The notes beneath the pieces are model-generated. The model had not been told where the DNA came from. It saw only the letters and a program-made list of their open reading frames with translations, and searched no databases. This document shows positions 14,310 through 21,913 of a stretch of 32,809 nt of DNA, piece after piece. The position numbers were made by a program, and so were the translations under genes. The stretch is taken from contig DFXY01000062.1 in the NCBI GenBank assembly GCA_002381945.1, forward strand, positions 43,838 through 76,646, written 5' to 3'. Within the stretch, counting starts at the first letter, position 1, and every line of letters begins with the position of its first letter. The stretch is from Bacteriovoracaceae bacterium UBA4096 (GTDB taxonomy: Bacteria; Bdellovibrionota; Bacteriovoracia; Bacteriovoracales; Bacteriovoracaceae).

Positions 14310-15599
14310 TTATACTTTAAGGTTCTCGATAATAACTGCTCCACCTTGACCGCCACCAATGCAAAGTGTGGCCAGACCATACTTCTGACGACGACGCTTG
14401 AGTTCATGGGCCAGTGTCACCACCAGACGTGAGCCAGTCGAACCAACTGGGTGACCTAAAGCAATCCCACCACCGTTCACATTTAGTTTTTCAAGTGGAA
14501 TATCCCCAATGACTTCATCAATTCCCCATTTGGCAGAAAGGGCCTTATCACGCATGACTTTTTGACAACCCAGAACCTGGGCCGCAAAAGCTTCATTAAG
14601 TTCAAACAAATCCATCTGCGACATCTTAAGACCTGTGCGCTTCAAGACACCATGAGTGGCCATAACAGGACCCAGACCCATTCTTTCAGGCTCAAGACCA
14701 TGGAAGTGATAATCCACCATACGGGCCATCGGTTCTAGGTTATATTTTTTAACAGCTTCTTCTGAGGCCAGTAACCACATTGAACCACCATCAGTGATCG
14801 GACAAGCATTACCAACAGTCACTGTTCCGGTTTCTCTTTCAAAATACGGCTTAAGTTTACCCAGGCCTTCAACCGTGGAGTTTGCTCTGAAGCCAATATC
14901 ATCGGCAATCATTTTATCAAGCTTAGCTCCGGCCGTGATAGGAAGAATTTCTTCACGGAACTTTCCTTCTTTGGTAGCAGCTGCGGTTTTGTGGTGAGAG
15001 AGATTGGCAAATTCATCCTGCTCAAGACGCGAGATGCCTAATTCCCGGGCCAGGGTCTCGGCGGTTTGTCCCATGTTTTTTCCACAGAAAGGATCAGTCA
15101 ATCCTTGCTCAATAGCAATGACCGGCGCCAGAAAGTGAGGACGGAAAGATGAAAACACTTTTAATTTCTGAGCAGTACTTTTGGCTTTCATCAGTTCCAG
15201 GAAAAAATCTGTCATAAACTTGTTGTACATAAGGGGCATCTGAGACATGTTCTCAACACCACCAGCAAAGATCAGATGATTTCTACCAGAAGAAATTTTG
15301 TCATAGGCCTGAGAGATCGCTTCCATACCAGACGCACAATTTCTATGAACAGAATAACCAGAAGTTTTTTTATGAAGACCTGCTTCAAGAGCAATAATTC
15401 TTCCGACGTTTGGATATTTTGCAGGTGTCCCCGTGTTTCCCACAATCACTTCATCGATCTGATCCAGCGGAAGAGCATATTTATCGACCAAATGGCGAAT
15501 GAGGTAATGACCTAAATAGGGAGCAGCGATTTCTTTTAATTCAGCACCGGCCTTAACTTGCGGAGTGCGCTTACCATCAACGAGATAAACTGGTTTCAT
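14310..15599 (-). CDS. fadI: Acetyl-CoA acyltransferase (3-ketoacyl-CoA thiolase), beta subunit of the fatty acid oxidation complex
   Basis: This thiolase of 429 residues cleaves 3-ketoacyl-CoA in the last beta-oxidation step. The acylated Cys88 lies in HRNCASGME, the active His383 in GIALGHPVGSTG, and the second Cys413 in LCIGGGQGG. Length and the insert around residues 125-165 fit FadI/HADHB rather than FadA. AAGGA lies 8 bp before the ATG. It is the first gene of the fadI-fadJ-permease operon, with its promoter presumably in the 101 bp between its start and the RayT element. Confidence 0.94.
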   Translation of the reverse strand: MKPVYLVDGKRTPQVKAGAELKEIAAPYLGHYLIRHLVDKYALPLDQIDEVIVGNTGTPAKYPNVGRIIALEAGLHKKTSGYSVHRNCASGMEAISQAYDKISSGRNHLIFAGGVENMSQMPLMYNKFMTDFFLELMKAKSTAQKLKVFSSFRPHFLAPVIAIEQGLTDPFCGKNMGQTAETLARELGISRLEQDEFANLSHHKTAAATKEGKFREEILPITAGAKLDKMIADDIGFRANSTVEGLGKLKPYFERETGTVTVGNACPITDGGSMWLLASEEAVKKYNLEPMARMVDYHFHGLEPERMGLGPVMATHGVLKRTGLKMSQMDLFELNEAFAAQVLGCQKVMRDKALSAKWGIDEVIGDIPLEKLNVNGGGIALGHPVGSTGSRLVVTLAHELKRRRQKYGLATLCIGGGQGGAVIIENLKV

Positions 15600-15700
15600 T
15601 ATGAAGTCCTTTTCAAAGGGAAAATAGAATAAATGTCTGGGAATATTTTAGTTCAGATCACAAGATAGATTAAGACAAAAGCAAATCAGTCGGGTTAAAA

Positions 15701-15725
15701 GGTTCCAACACACTTTTACGTAAGC
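15701..15725 (+). repeat. Left terminal inverted repeat of the RayT element
   Basis: The 25-bp sequence starts GGTTCCAACAC and ends TTTTACGTAAGC. It is the exact reverse complement of 16461-16485. It contains the 8-bp palindrome TTACGTAA and encodes the last Leu-Thr-stop codons of the transposase. Confidence 0.95.
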
Positions 15726-16360
15726 AGCTCGTTAAAAAAGCCGGGCTCAATCACTCTACCGGTAGTGCGGTCTTTCTTAAAGTCAAAGACCGATTTCCTA
15801 AGCCCGCTCTTGATACTCTGGGCCTCTTCCTCCTTAAAAGAAGCATTAAGCCACGGTAATAATGATTCAACGTCATGTCCAAAAAGCCTGGTTAGTTCAA
15901 AAGGTTGTTGGGTCAAAGAATTTAATTGATAGAACAACGTACTATAGGGATAGTTTTCGGCCTTATCCGTGATTCCTGCTGCAACCGGATTTCGATAAAT
16001 GTATTTAAAAACATTCATGAGGTAATTTTGATGTTCAATGATGCACCCCTTGTATCTTCCACCGAAGATTTTATTGATTCGTTTTGTTCTTTTTTGAATG
16101 CTCAAAGTGACTTCTTTCATAAAAAAATACATCACCCGGTCAATATCTTCTTTGGGCGATAAAATAAGTAAATGAAAGTGATTATTCATAAGAACAAAAG
16201 CACCGATCTCGAGATCAAACTTTTTTTGAAGTTCACTCAATTTTCCAGTCATCATCTGCCAGGTCTCTTGTGATGAAAGGTAAAAATATTCTTGATTATT
16301 AGAACGGGCCACAATGTGATAATAATGCTGGTTTGATCGTACGATAGGTTTACGAGGCAT
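15716..16360 (-). CDS. RayT-family (REP-associated tyrosine) HUH transposase
   Basis: This Y1-type single-strand nuclease of 214 residues is related to IS200/IS605 TnpA. It has the RayT N-terminus (YYHIVARSNN), the HUH motif His61-x-His63 in MNNHFHLLI, a GGRYKG segment, and the presumed nucleophile Tyr120 in KYIYRNPVAAGI. RayT proteins cut and join REP DNA. ATG 16360 is chosen because AGGAG lies 7 bp upstream; an in-frame start at 16411 would add residues unlike the family. The last codons and stop lie within the left inverted repeat. The gene looks intact. Confidence 0.9.
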   Translation of the reverse strand: MPRKPIVRSNQHYYHIVARSNNQEYFYLSSQETWQMMTGKLSELQKKFDLEIGAFVLMNNHFHLLILSPKEDIDRVMYFFMKEVTLSIQKRTKRINKIFGGRYKGCIIEHQNYLMNVFKYIYRNPVAAGITDKAENYPYSTLFYQLNSLTQQPFELTRLFGHDVESLLPWLNASFKEEEAQSIKSGLRKSVFDFKKDRTTGRVIEPGFFNELLT

Positions 16361-16460
16361 ATTTTCTCCTAAAAGAAGAAAACATCTAGACCCAGAATCA
16401 CTACTACTCAAAACTATTCGGGTCTTAAATTAAAAAAAATTCAATAAAGAATGATACGCC

Positions 16461-16485
16461 GCTTACGTAAAAGTGTGTTGGAACC
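16461..16485 (-). repeat. Right terminal inverted repeat of the RayT element
   Basis: This is the perfect reverse complement of 15701-15725, lying about 100 bp upstream of the RayT start codon. Its outer end (16485) directly touches the A-run that is the T-tract of the neighbouring terminator on the minus strand. Confidence 0.95.
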
Positions 16486-16518
16486 AAAAAAAAAGCCTCG
16501 GGGGTACCGAGGCTTTTT
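16486..16518 (-). terminator. Strong intrinsic terminator of the outer-membrane barrel gene
   Basis: GCCTCGG (16495-16501) pairs with CCGAGGC (16507-16513) around a 5-base loop. It is flanked by nine A residues on the left and five T residues on the right, so the minus-strand transcript ends in a long U-run. It can work in both directions, but better for the minus-strand gene ending at 16547. Confidence 0.9.
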
Positions 16519-16546
16519 CGAGGGGAGATATCGGTGGAGGAGAATT

Positions 16547-17689
16547 TTAAAAAATTATCACTGCACCTGCAAAGATAGATAGAGCACTTGAATTGATCAC
16601 TTCATTTCCTAGTTCCTGAAGACGCTTTTGGTCTGGGGAGTTGTAAGGATTTTTAGCATCCTCAGAACCCATTTCCCCTAAACCGCTTGAGTAAGCTAGC
16701 TCAAGATTGATACCGAAACCGCGAGAGATCATGATTTCAGTACCGGCCATCAAAGTTCCAGTGGCATGGCTGGAGTCAAACTCTTCTCCACCAAATTGAG
16801 CACCCATTGGATTATAAGAATCGTTATTCGAGTACTTCATATTGGCCTTCTGATAACCTAAACCAGCGCCAAGGTAAGGACGGAATCTTTCACCTTGAGT
16901 AATGAAGAATTTTCCGTAAAGATCCAGACCCATAGACTTATATTGAATTTCACGTCCCTGAGCACCATAAGTGTTATAGTAACCGCCGCCATAATTTCCG
17001 TAGAAGTTATGAGCGAAATCAGTTGTTTTCAACTGAGCAAAGTTCAAACCAATACCAAGACTTAAACGTGAATTGATATTTGATTCAAGTCTTAGGCCAG
17101 CAGCAATCTCTGCCTCAAGCTCTTCTGTCTCACCACTGTAAGTAGTTCCACCAGCGTAAGGAAGAAGCTTAATTTGCTCGAAAGTTCCAGTTCCAGTCGA
17201 AGGAGCAACCTCAGCAGTTGAAACCACCGGTGCTGCCTGCTGAACCTGAATCTGCTGTTCAACTTCTACTTTTTTATTCTTACGATATTTATTTTTGAAA
17301 GGATCACACTCAGCTGAGTCTGACTCTTCCATAATACAACGAAGTTTTTTCTGATTTTCTTCATACTTTTGGTTGAAGTCTTTAATCGCTTGAGTCGATT
17401 CGATTTTTTGATCGATGTACTCTTCCTGACTATCAATCAGTTTTTCAGTCTGATTAGTTAACTTTCCAAGGTCTTTTGCTTTTTCCTTGTTCAGTTTAGT
17501 TCCCGTCTTCTGCTTATTAAGCTCAGAGCGGATTTGTTCAAGCTCACCATCCGTGACTGGTCTCTCTTCTGCAAGATAACCATCAACATTGATTGGTGCC
17601 GAATTAAGAATTTGTTCTTCACCCGTTTGGGCATAGGCAGTGGCAAAACTCAAAGAAAGCGCCAAAACCAATAGGTTTGTTTTTTTCAT
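16547..17689 (-). CDS. Outer-membrane beta-barrel protein with N-terminal coiled coil
   Basis: The product has 380 residues with a clear signal peptide (MKKTNLLVLALS start, cleavage after A-Y-A near residue 20). A charged, helical region (about 50-130) predicts coiled coil. A short linker follows, then a barrel-like half of alternating strands with many Gly, Tyr and aromatic residues (LLPYAGG, LSLGIGLNF, FRPYLGAGLGYQ, GFGINLELAYSSG). The last residue is Phe, as in BAM-assembled barrels. It resembles small OmpA/OmpW-type porin-like domains; the role is unknown. ATG 17689 is chosen because AGGAGG lies 7 bp upstream; an in-frame ATG at 17716 lacks this. A strong terminator follows. Confidence 0.8.
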   Translation of the reverse strand: MKKTNLLVLALSLSFATAYAQTGEEQILNSAPINVDGYLAEERPVTDGELEQIRSELNKQKTGTKLNKEKAKDLGKLTNQTEKLIDSQEEYIDQKIESTQAIKDFNQKYEENQKKLRCIMEESDSAECDPFKNKYRKNKKVEVEQQIQVQQAAPVVSTAEVAPSTGTGTFEQIKLLPYAGGTTYSGETEELEAEIAAGLRLESNINSRLSLGIGLNFAQLKTTDFAHNFYGNYGGGYYNTYGAQGREIQYKSMGLDLYGKFFITQGERFRPYLGAGLGYQKANMKYSNNDSYNPMGAQFGGEEFDSSHATGTLMAGTEIMISRGFGINLELAYSSGLGEMGSEDAKNPYNSPDQKRLQELGNEVINSSALSIFAGAVIIF

Positions 17690-17803
17690 ACACTCCTCCT
17701 CGAAAGGAAATGACAATTTGCATCAACTTTAAAGGAATTATCGATACGGCGGAACATAAACTGGCAAGGAGAGTACTTTTTACACGGACTGTCAAAAAAA
17801 TGA

Positions 17804-18037
17804 TTATCTAGCTACTGGGCCCATACTGCGGTAGTAACGGAAACGTCCCGTAGGATCCTGATCAAGCTTATTCTTGAAATCTTTCAATGGTTTACCGATC
17901 ATTCCATTAGGATTTCGGATCACCCATTCGTCCATTTTCTTCATGAAAGTGAGCCCAAAAGAAACCGCCACCGCAATAATAAGCAGGTATTCAGTAGAGG
18001 TTTGCCCTAGTTCAGATTTGAAAAATCGACGGATCAT
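17804..18037 (-). CDS. Flp-type (class IVb) prepilin-like protein
   Basis: This short protein of 77 residues begins with a basic leader and the sequence LGQTSTEYLLIIAVAV. This matches the Flp prepilin rule of Gly, four residues, then Glu-Tyr (Gly11, Glu16, Tyr17), followed by a hydrophobic helix. Cleavage after Gly11 by a TadV-type peptidase is expected. The 40-residue C-terminus is rich in charge and unlike standard Flp. It lies 14 bp behind the 446-residue unknown gene at the end of the LPS operon. No tad secretion genes are visible in the window, so assembly machinery must be elsewhere if it is a pilin. Confidence 0.7.
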   Translation of the reverse strand: MIRRFFKSELGQTSTEYLLIIAVAVSFGLTFMKKMDEWVIRNPNGMIGKPLKDFKNKLDQDPTGRFRYYRSMGPVAR

Positions 18038-18051
18038 AGGTCTATTATAAC

Positions 18052-19392
18052 CTAAACTTCCTCAATTCCATAAGACAGGGCCAAAAATCCCAGTGATTGA
18101 TACCTAAAAGGTCCCCAGTACTCAAACCCTTGAATTGATTGATCTTGAGCGGCAATATCTATCGGCAGCCGCTGGAGGGCCGGAATCAGTTGTTTGCGCT
18201 CTGTTTTAACTGACCGAAGATCCAAAGTAACACTTTCAGAAGGGGTTGATTCCACGGGGCCACTTTGAAAAGGAAGTCTTGAAGCGTCCTGCTCGAAGGC
18301 CTCTTTCAAATCTCTTTCATAAAAGCCGGGTTTAGAGCCTGGAAGTTCAGGATAAGGCCAGTGGTAATAAGAAAAGTCATTTCCTCGGGCCAGAACCCGG
18401 TAAGGTCGTTCGGAACCTAAAAGATGACTGTCGGTAAAGTATGTTAAGTTGGTCGGTGGAAAAGGGGCAGCACTTCTTCTAACCGGACTCACCTGAGTTT
18501 TTCTGAATAAACGATATGGGGATCTAATTCCAAAGGGAACATCTTCCGGTAAATGAGAAAAGAAAAGCACTCTCTCTCCCGATACCACACCTTCAAAACT
18601 TGCCAGCAGCAGGTTTTCAAATTTATTTTCATGCAATTGCCAGAACTGCACGGAACTCTCCTTATAATCCCCACCTAAAAGCACCAAACGACGCTTTAAT
18701 TGAGTCGCCAGAAAAAAGTCATGTAAACGGTAAATGGGAGAGAAAGTTCTGAAAAAGTAATAGGGAACTTCGGAAGCGGACAGACCAGTTTTGAGTTTTT
18801 CTTCGGCCGATAGGCCCAATAGATGCAGCAAACTGGAAAACTTAAGCCCCTTTGACTGTTGATACTCCTGATTTAAGAGTTCACCAAACCGAGTGTATAT
18901 AGTTTTGAGCCATTTACTTCCTTGAAGTTCAAAATGTTGACCTTTAGGCTTCATGCTCGTTTCATAGACCTGATTTTCAAAACGGGCCAGCTCAGAAATA
19001 AAGTTCTGATTAAAGTCTTCTTCGTTTTCGGAGTAGACCTGGTCAAGATCACTATCGTCGAGAATCTCCGGGTACTTTCTGAGCATTTCCTTAATATTCG
19101 TCAGAGGACTCTGACCTAGCTGAAGTCTTCTTTCATCGGTGATAAAGTCAATGTCGGCCTCAACCAGGAACTGCCGCAGATCCTGAAGTTCCGGAATCTC
19201 GTATTTTTTTCCAAGACGGATTAAAGACAAAATCTCAAGTTCTGAGAGATACAGGCCTGGATAACTATCCACTGTAAAGCGTTTATCATTGATTAAGAGC
19301 GTAGAGCGATCGCGCTTAAGAGAAATTATCCCCCGAACTAAAGACATTAGTCCAACACCCACCAGGATTTCCTGATAACGATTCTTTAACAA
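18052..19392 (-). CDS. Hypothetical protein, possibly a degenerate FAD/NAD(P)-fold oxidoreductase relative
   Basis: I do not recognise a firm family for this 446-residue protein. Its N-terminus, ILVGVGLMSLVRGIISL followed 10 residues later by LLIND, resembles the first beta-alpha-beta of FAD-dependent oxidoreductases but lacks the full G-x-G-x-x-G pattern. A strand pair RRLVLLGGDY and SGERVLFF, and a C-terminal YWGPFRYQSLGFLALSYGI, would also fit that fold. No transmembrane segment or signal peptide is clear. Its start overlaps the end of the Kdo-transferase gene by 7 bp, so it is co-translated with LPS core enzymes. The fold suggestion is weak. Confidence 0.6.
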   Translation of the reverse strand: MLKNRYQEILVGVGLMSLVRGIISLKRDRSTLLINDKRFTVDSYPGLYLSELEILSLIRLGKKYEIPELQDLRQFLVEADIDFITDERRLQLGQSPLTNIKEMLRKYPEILDDSDLDQVYSENEEDFNQNFISELARFENQVYETSMKPKGQHFELQGSKWLKTIYTRFGELLNQEYQQSKGLKFSSLLHLLGLSAEEKLKTGLSASEVPYYFFRTFSPIYRLHDFFLATQLKRRLVLLGGDYKESSVQFWQLHENKFENLLLASFEGVVSGERVLFFSHLPEDVPFGIRSPYRLFRKTQVSPVRRSAAPFPPTNLTYFTDSHLLGSERPYRVLARGNDFSYYHWPYPELPGSKPGFYERDLKEAFEQDASRLPFQSGPVESTPSESVTLDLRSVKTERKQLIPALQRLPIDIAAQDQSIQGFEYWGPFRYQSLGFLALSYGIEEV

Positions 19393-20648
19393 GTCACAAA
19401 CTCCCGAAGAGATTCATAGCCTTTCATAAGTGACTTCATTCTAGCATGATCTTCTTTTTTTCCATGATCATTCAACCAGGCCGTGAACTGTTCCGGAGTA
19501 TTCACCTCGGAAATCCTGCCACAATCCAGGGCAAGATCGTACTCAGTCGATCTGTGGTGAAAAGGTCCACAAGACAGACTGGAAGATCCGGCCACCAACG
19601 GCTCCAGCACAGAATGAATGCTACCCTCAAATCCCCCACCCACATAAGCATGGGGAAAATCCGAATAGAGCTCGCACAAGATACCTTTTTTATTAACCAA
19701 AACGGTGTTTGATTCTCGGTAAGTCTTAGTCTGATAGTTCATTTCAAACACTTCCCGACCCAGCCCATCCAGGCCCTCTCGAAATAAATTCAGTATTTCA
19801 TCACTTAGCTGATGAGGCACAATCACAACTAAGACATCTTTAGGAAGGTCTCTTAAAAGAAATAAATCGCTGGGCCAGGCATTCCCCATAATGATGGTCT
19901 TACCCATTTCATAGGAGGCCAGATGCTTTTTAAAATCCTGATACAAGGGAAAAAGGACCTGGAATTTAGACTCTTTCTTTTCCATACGGCGCTTAATCTG
20001 CTCAATTCTAAAATCAGACTCAGGTCCTGAGAATCCAAGCTTTGATCCTTCTAAAGCGTCAAGAGCGCTAGCGTAGACAATTCCCTGGGAATTTTTTAAG
20101 AATAACTTTTTCCAAATAGAGGGTCCTTTACCTTTTGATCGTTCTTTTTTAAAAGTCACCCATACCATCCGGAGCTGACGGTCTTTCTTCATGGACCATA
20201 GAAGGAACTCTGGAAATAGATCATAGCGAACCAAGATCAGGGTTTTAGCTGTCACCCAATGAGTAAATGAGCGCCTTTCAATAAAAGGAAAAAGCCGGAT
20301 GAAAGGATATCGAAGATAACGGATCTGAGTAGGATACTGGGCCGCAAGTTTCATGATCGCTTTCTCAACACTGGGTGAGAAAAATACCAATTCTACTTTT
20401 TTTCCGGCCTTAAGTTTATCTTCAATTAAGGGCGCCACTTGCTGATATTCCCCTTCCGAGGAAAATTCAAAGCACAGATCTGCCACAATCCCCTTCTCTT
20501 TAAAGGAATGGGCACGGGCCTCAAATTTGTTCCGTTTCTCAAAACGCTTGCGCTCAATAACCTTTGTATTCCAAAAAAGGACCAGGGTAAGTAAGCGCAG
20601 AAGCGGGAAATACAAAAACCAAAAAACAATGAACAATACCGCTTTCAT
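19386..20648 (-). CDS. waaA: 3-deoxy-D-manno-octulosonic acid (Kdo) transferase-like glycosyltransferase
   Basis: This is an inner-membrane-anchored glycosyltransferase of 420 residues: a hydrophobic anchor (2-25), then the GT30 layout. SSEGEYQQVAPLIE matches the WaaA catalytic loop with its acidic base (Glu in GE), and YDLFPEFLL stands where WaaA has E-x-W-P-N. The C-terminal part GILCELYSDFPHAYVGGGFEGSIHSVLEP fits the CMP-Kdo binding region, although the usual GGHN is altered to G-SIHS. WaaA adds Kdo to lipid A precursor. It overlaps the GT9 gene upstream by 4 bp. The divergence makes an atypical sugar possible. Confidence 0.78.
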   Translation of the reverse strand: MKAVLFIVFWFLYFPLLRLLTLVLFWNTKVIERKRFEKRNKFEARAHSFKEKGIVADLCFEFSSEGEYQQVAPLIEDKLKAGKKVELVFFSPSVEKAIMKLAAQYPTQIRYLRYPFIRLFPFIERRSFTHWVTAKTLILVRYDLFPEFLLWSMKKDRQLRMVWVTFKKERSKGKGPSIWKKLFLKNSQGIVYASALDALEGSKLGFSGPESDFRIEQIKRRMEKKESKFQVLFPLYQDFKKHLASYEMGKTIIMGNAWPSDLFLLRDLPKDVLVVIVPHQLSDEILNLFREGLDGLGREVFEMNYQTKTYRESNTVLVNKKGILCELYSDFPHAYVGGGFEGSIHSVLEPLVAGSSSLSCGPFHHRSTEYDLALDCGRISEVNTPEQFTAWLNDHGKKEDHARMKSLMKGYESLREFVTC

Positions 20649-21700
20649 AATGATCCTAATATTTCGTGAGTGACCTTCCGCACTTCATCCACGGAAATCT
20701 CTTCCATGCAGTAGTGCCGGTCCCGATAACATGGGGTCTTCCCCGTAGTCGAACAAGGCTTGCAAAACATCTCTTTAGATAAATAGCGGGATTTTGATCC
20801 ATGGGGGGCAAAACCAAAGCGTGGATCTGTCGGCCCAAAGATCGTGAGGCAAGGCACTCCGTAGGCCTCTGCTATGTGATTCATCCCGGAATCGTTTCCA
20901 ATGCAAATCCTGGCATGGGCAAGAATACTCATGCTTTCCTTCAAGGAGGTTTTCCCTTGGAGATTATGAAATCTCTCGGAAGATATTTCACTAAAAGCTT
21001 CACAAAACTTATCATCCGGACCGGCCAGGACCACCAAATGAAAATCTGTCTCACTCAAAAGCTTCTGGGCGAGCTCCACAAAATATCCAACAGGCCAGCG
21101 CTTATAAAGAAACGAAGCAGAGGGGGCCAGCACTATATAAGCACCAGCAATCGGATAGACCGGTAATTCCGATAATGAAGTCATCTCTTCATGAGGTCCA
21201 TGGCGGAAGTCCACAGTCCTTCTTTTGGCCCGAATATCCATAAAGATGCTTTCAAAATCTTTCAAAATGCGCTCAACCTGGGGTTCAAGCCCAAAAAACT
21301 TCTTATCAAAAAGCCGTTTCAGCCTCACGTTTTTGACTTTTGTCAGGAAAAACCTCTCCCAACGACGCTTATCCACCGTTAAAGACGGAGTCGTCCAAAA
21401 GGACAACTTTAAACGAAAAGAACGCAGGGTCGCATGCAGATCCAGAATAAGATCAATCGGCTCTCGGTTATCAAGCTCCTCAATCTTATTGACCAGCTCC
21501 CCCCATTTCTCCCCTTTCCGACGGTCAAAGCTGATGACATGGCTGACTTCCGGGTGGGTATCAAGCAGTGAAGAGAACTCTTTAGAGGTCACAAAGGAAA
21601 AGCGTGCCTCCTTCCCCAAGAGGGAACGAAGCCAGTTTATAGTTGCGGTCTGAAGAACTACATCTCCCATGCTGGAGAAGCGGACTAAGAGGATATGCAT
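20645..21700 (-). CDS. waaF: Glycosyltransferase family 9 (ADP-heptose:LPS heptosyltransferase)
   Basis: The 351-residue product fits WaaC/WaaF/WaaQ-type enzymes that transfer heptose to the LPS inner core. Two Rossmann halves are visible. The first has the start ILLVRFSSMGDVVLQTA and LDLHATLRS. The second has YIVLAPSASFLYKRWP, a nucleotide-sugar loop GNDSGMNHIAEAYGVP and IFGPTDP. The C-terminal cysteine cluster (FCKPCSTTGKTPC then HYCM) is typical of WaaF/WaaQ. It is the first gene of the minus-strand LPS operon. Assignment as WaaF rather than WaaC or WaaQ is tentative. Confidence 0.88.
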   Translation of the reverse strand: MHILLVRFSSMGDVVLQTATINWLRSLLGKEARFSFVTSKEFSSLLDTHPEVSHVISFDRRKGEKWGELVNKIEELDNREPIDLILDLHATLRSFRLKLSFWTTPSLTVDKRRWERFFLTKVKNVRLKRLFDKKFFGLEPQVERILKDFESIFMDIRAKRRTVDFRHGPHEEMTSLSELPVYPIAGAYIVLAPSASFLYKRWPVGYFVELAQKLLSETDFHLVVLAGPDDKFCEAFSEISSERFHNLQGKTSLKESMSILAHARICIGNDSGMNHIAEAYGVPCLTIFGPTDPRFGFAPHGSKSRYLSKEMFCKPCSTTGKTPCYRDRHYCMEEISVDEVRKVTHEILGSL

Positions 21701-21868
21701 GCGAAAATTATAGGCTTTTACGGGGGAAGAAGTAAATAAGGGTACTCCTAAATGCGGGTTTAAAATCTTTTTGAACCTACCTTCCGAGTTGACCCCCCAT
21801 GATTACTTTTTACCCTTTTAATACAAAAGAATGTTTTAGTTTGATCTTAAGCAAAAAATAGTTAATCC

Positions 21869-21874
21869 TATAGT
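21869..21874 (+). promoter_or_regulatory. Possible -10 box of the SWIB gene
   Basis: TATAGT lies 40 bp upstream of the start codon in an AT-rich leader. A weak -35-like TTAAGC (21847-21852) is 16 bp further up. This is a candidate only. The rest of 21701-21913 has no other recognisable feature. Confidence 0.3.
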
Positions 21875-21913
21875 TATCTAGTTTCATAAAGCATATTCAA
21901 TCCTGGAGGATTT

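Larger units (their letters stand above)
15701..16485. mobile_element. RayT element bounded by perfect 25-bp inverted repeats (785 bp)
   Basis: A single RayT transposase gene is bracketed by 25-bp sequences (15701-15725 and 16461-16485) that are exact reverse complements. Both ends are flanked by short A-runs on the plus strand, which leaves room for an AAAA duplication but does not prove one. The left repeat holds the end of the transposase gene, including its stop codon. RayT genes in other bacteria are known to lie between inverted REP sequences. No further copies of this repeat were seen in the window. Confidence 0.7.
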
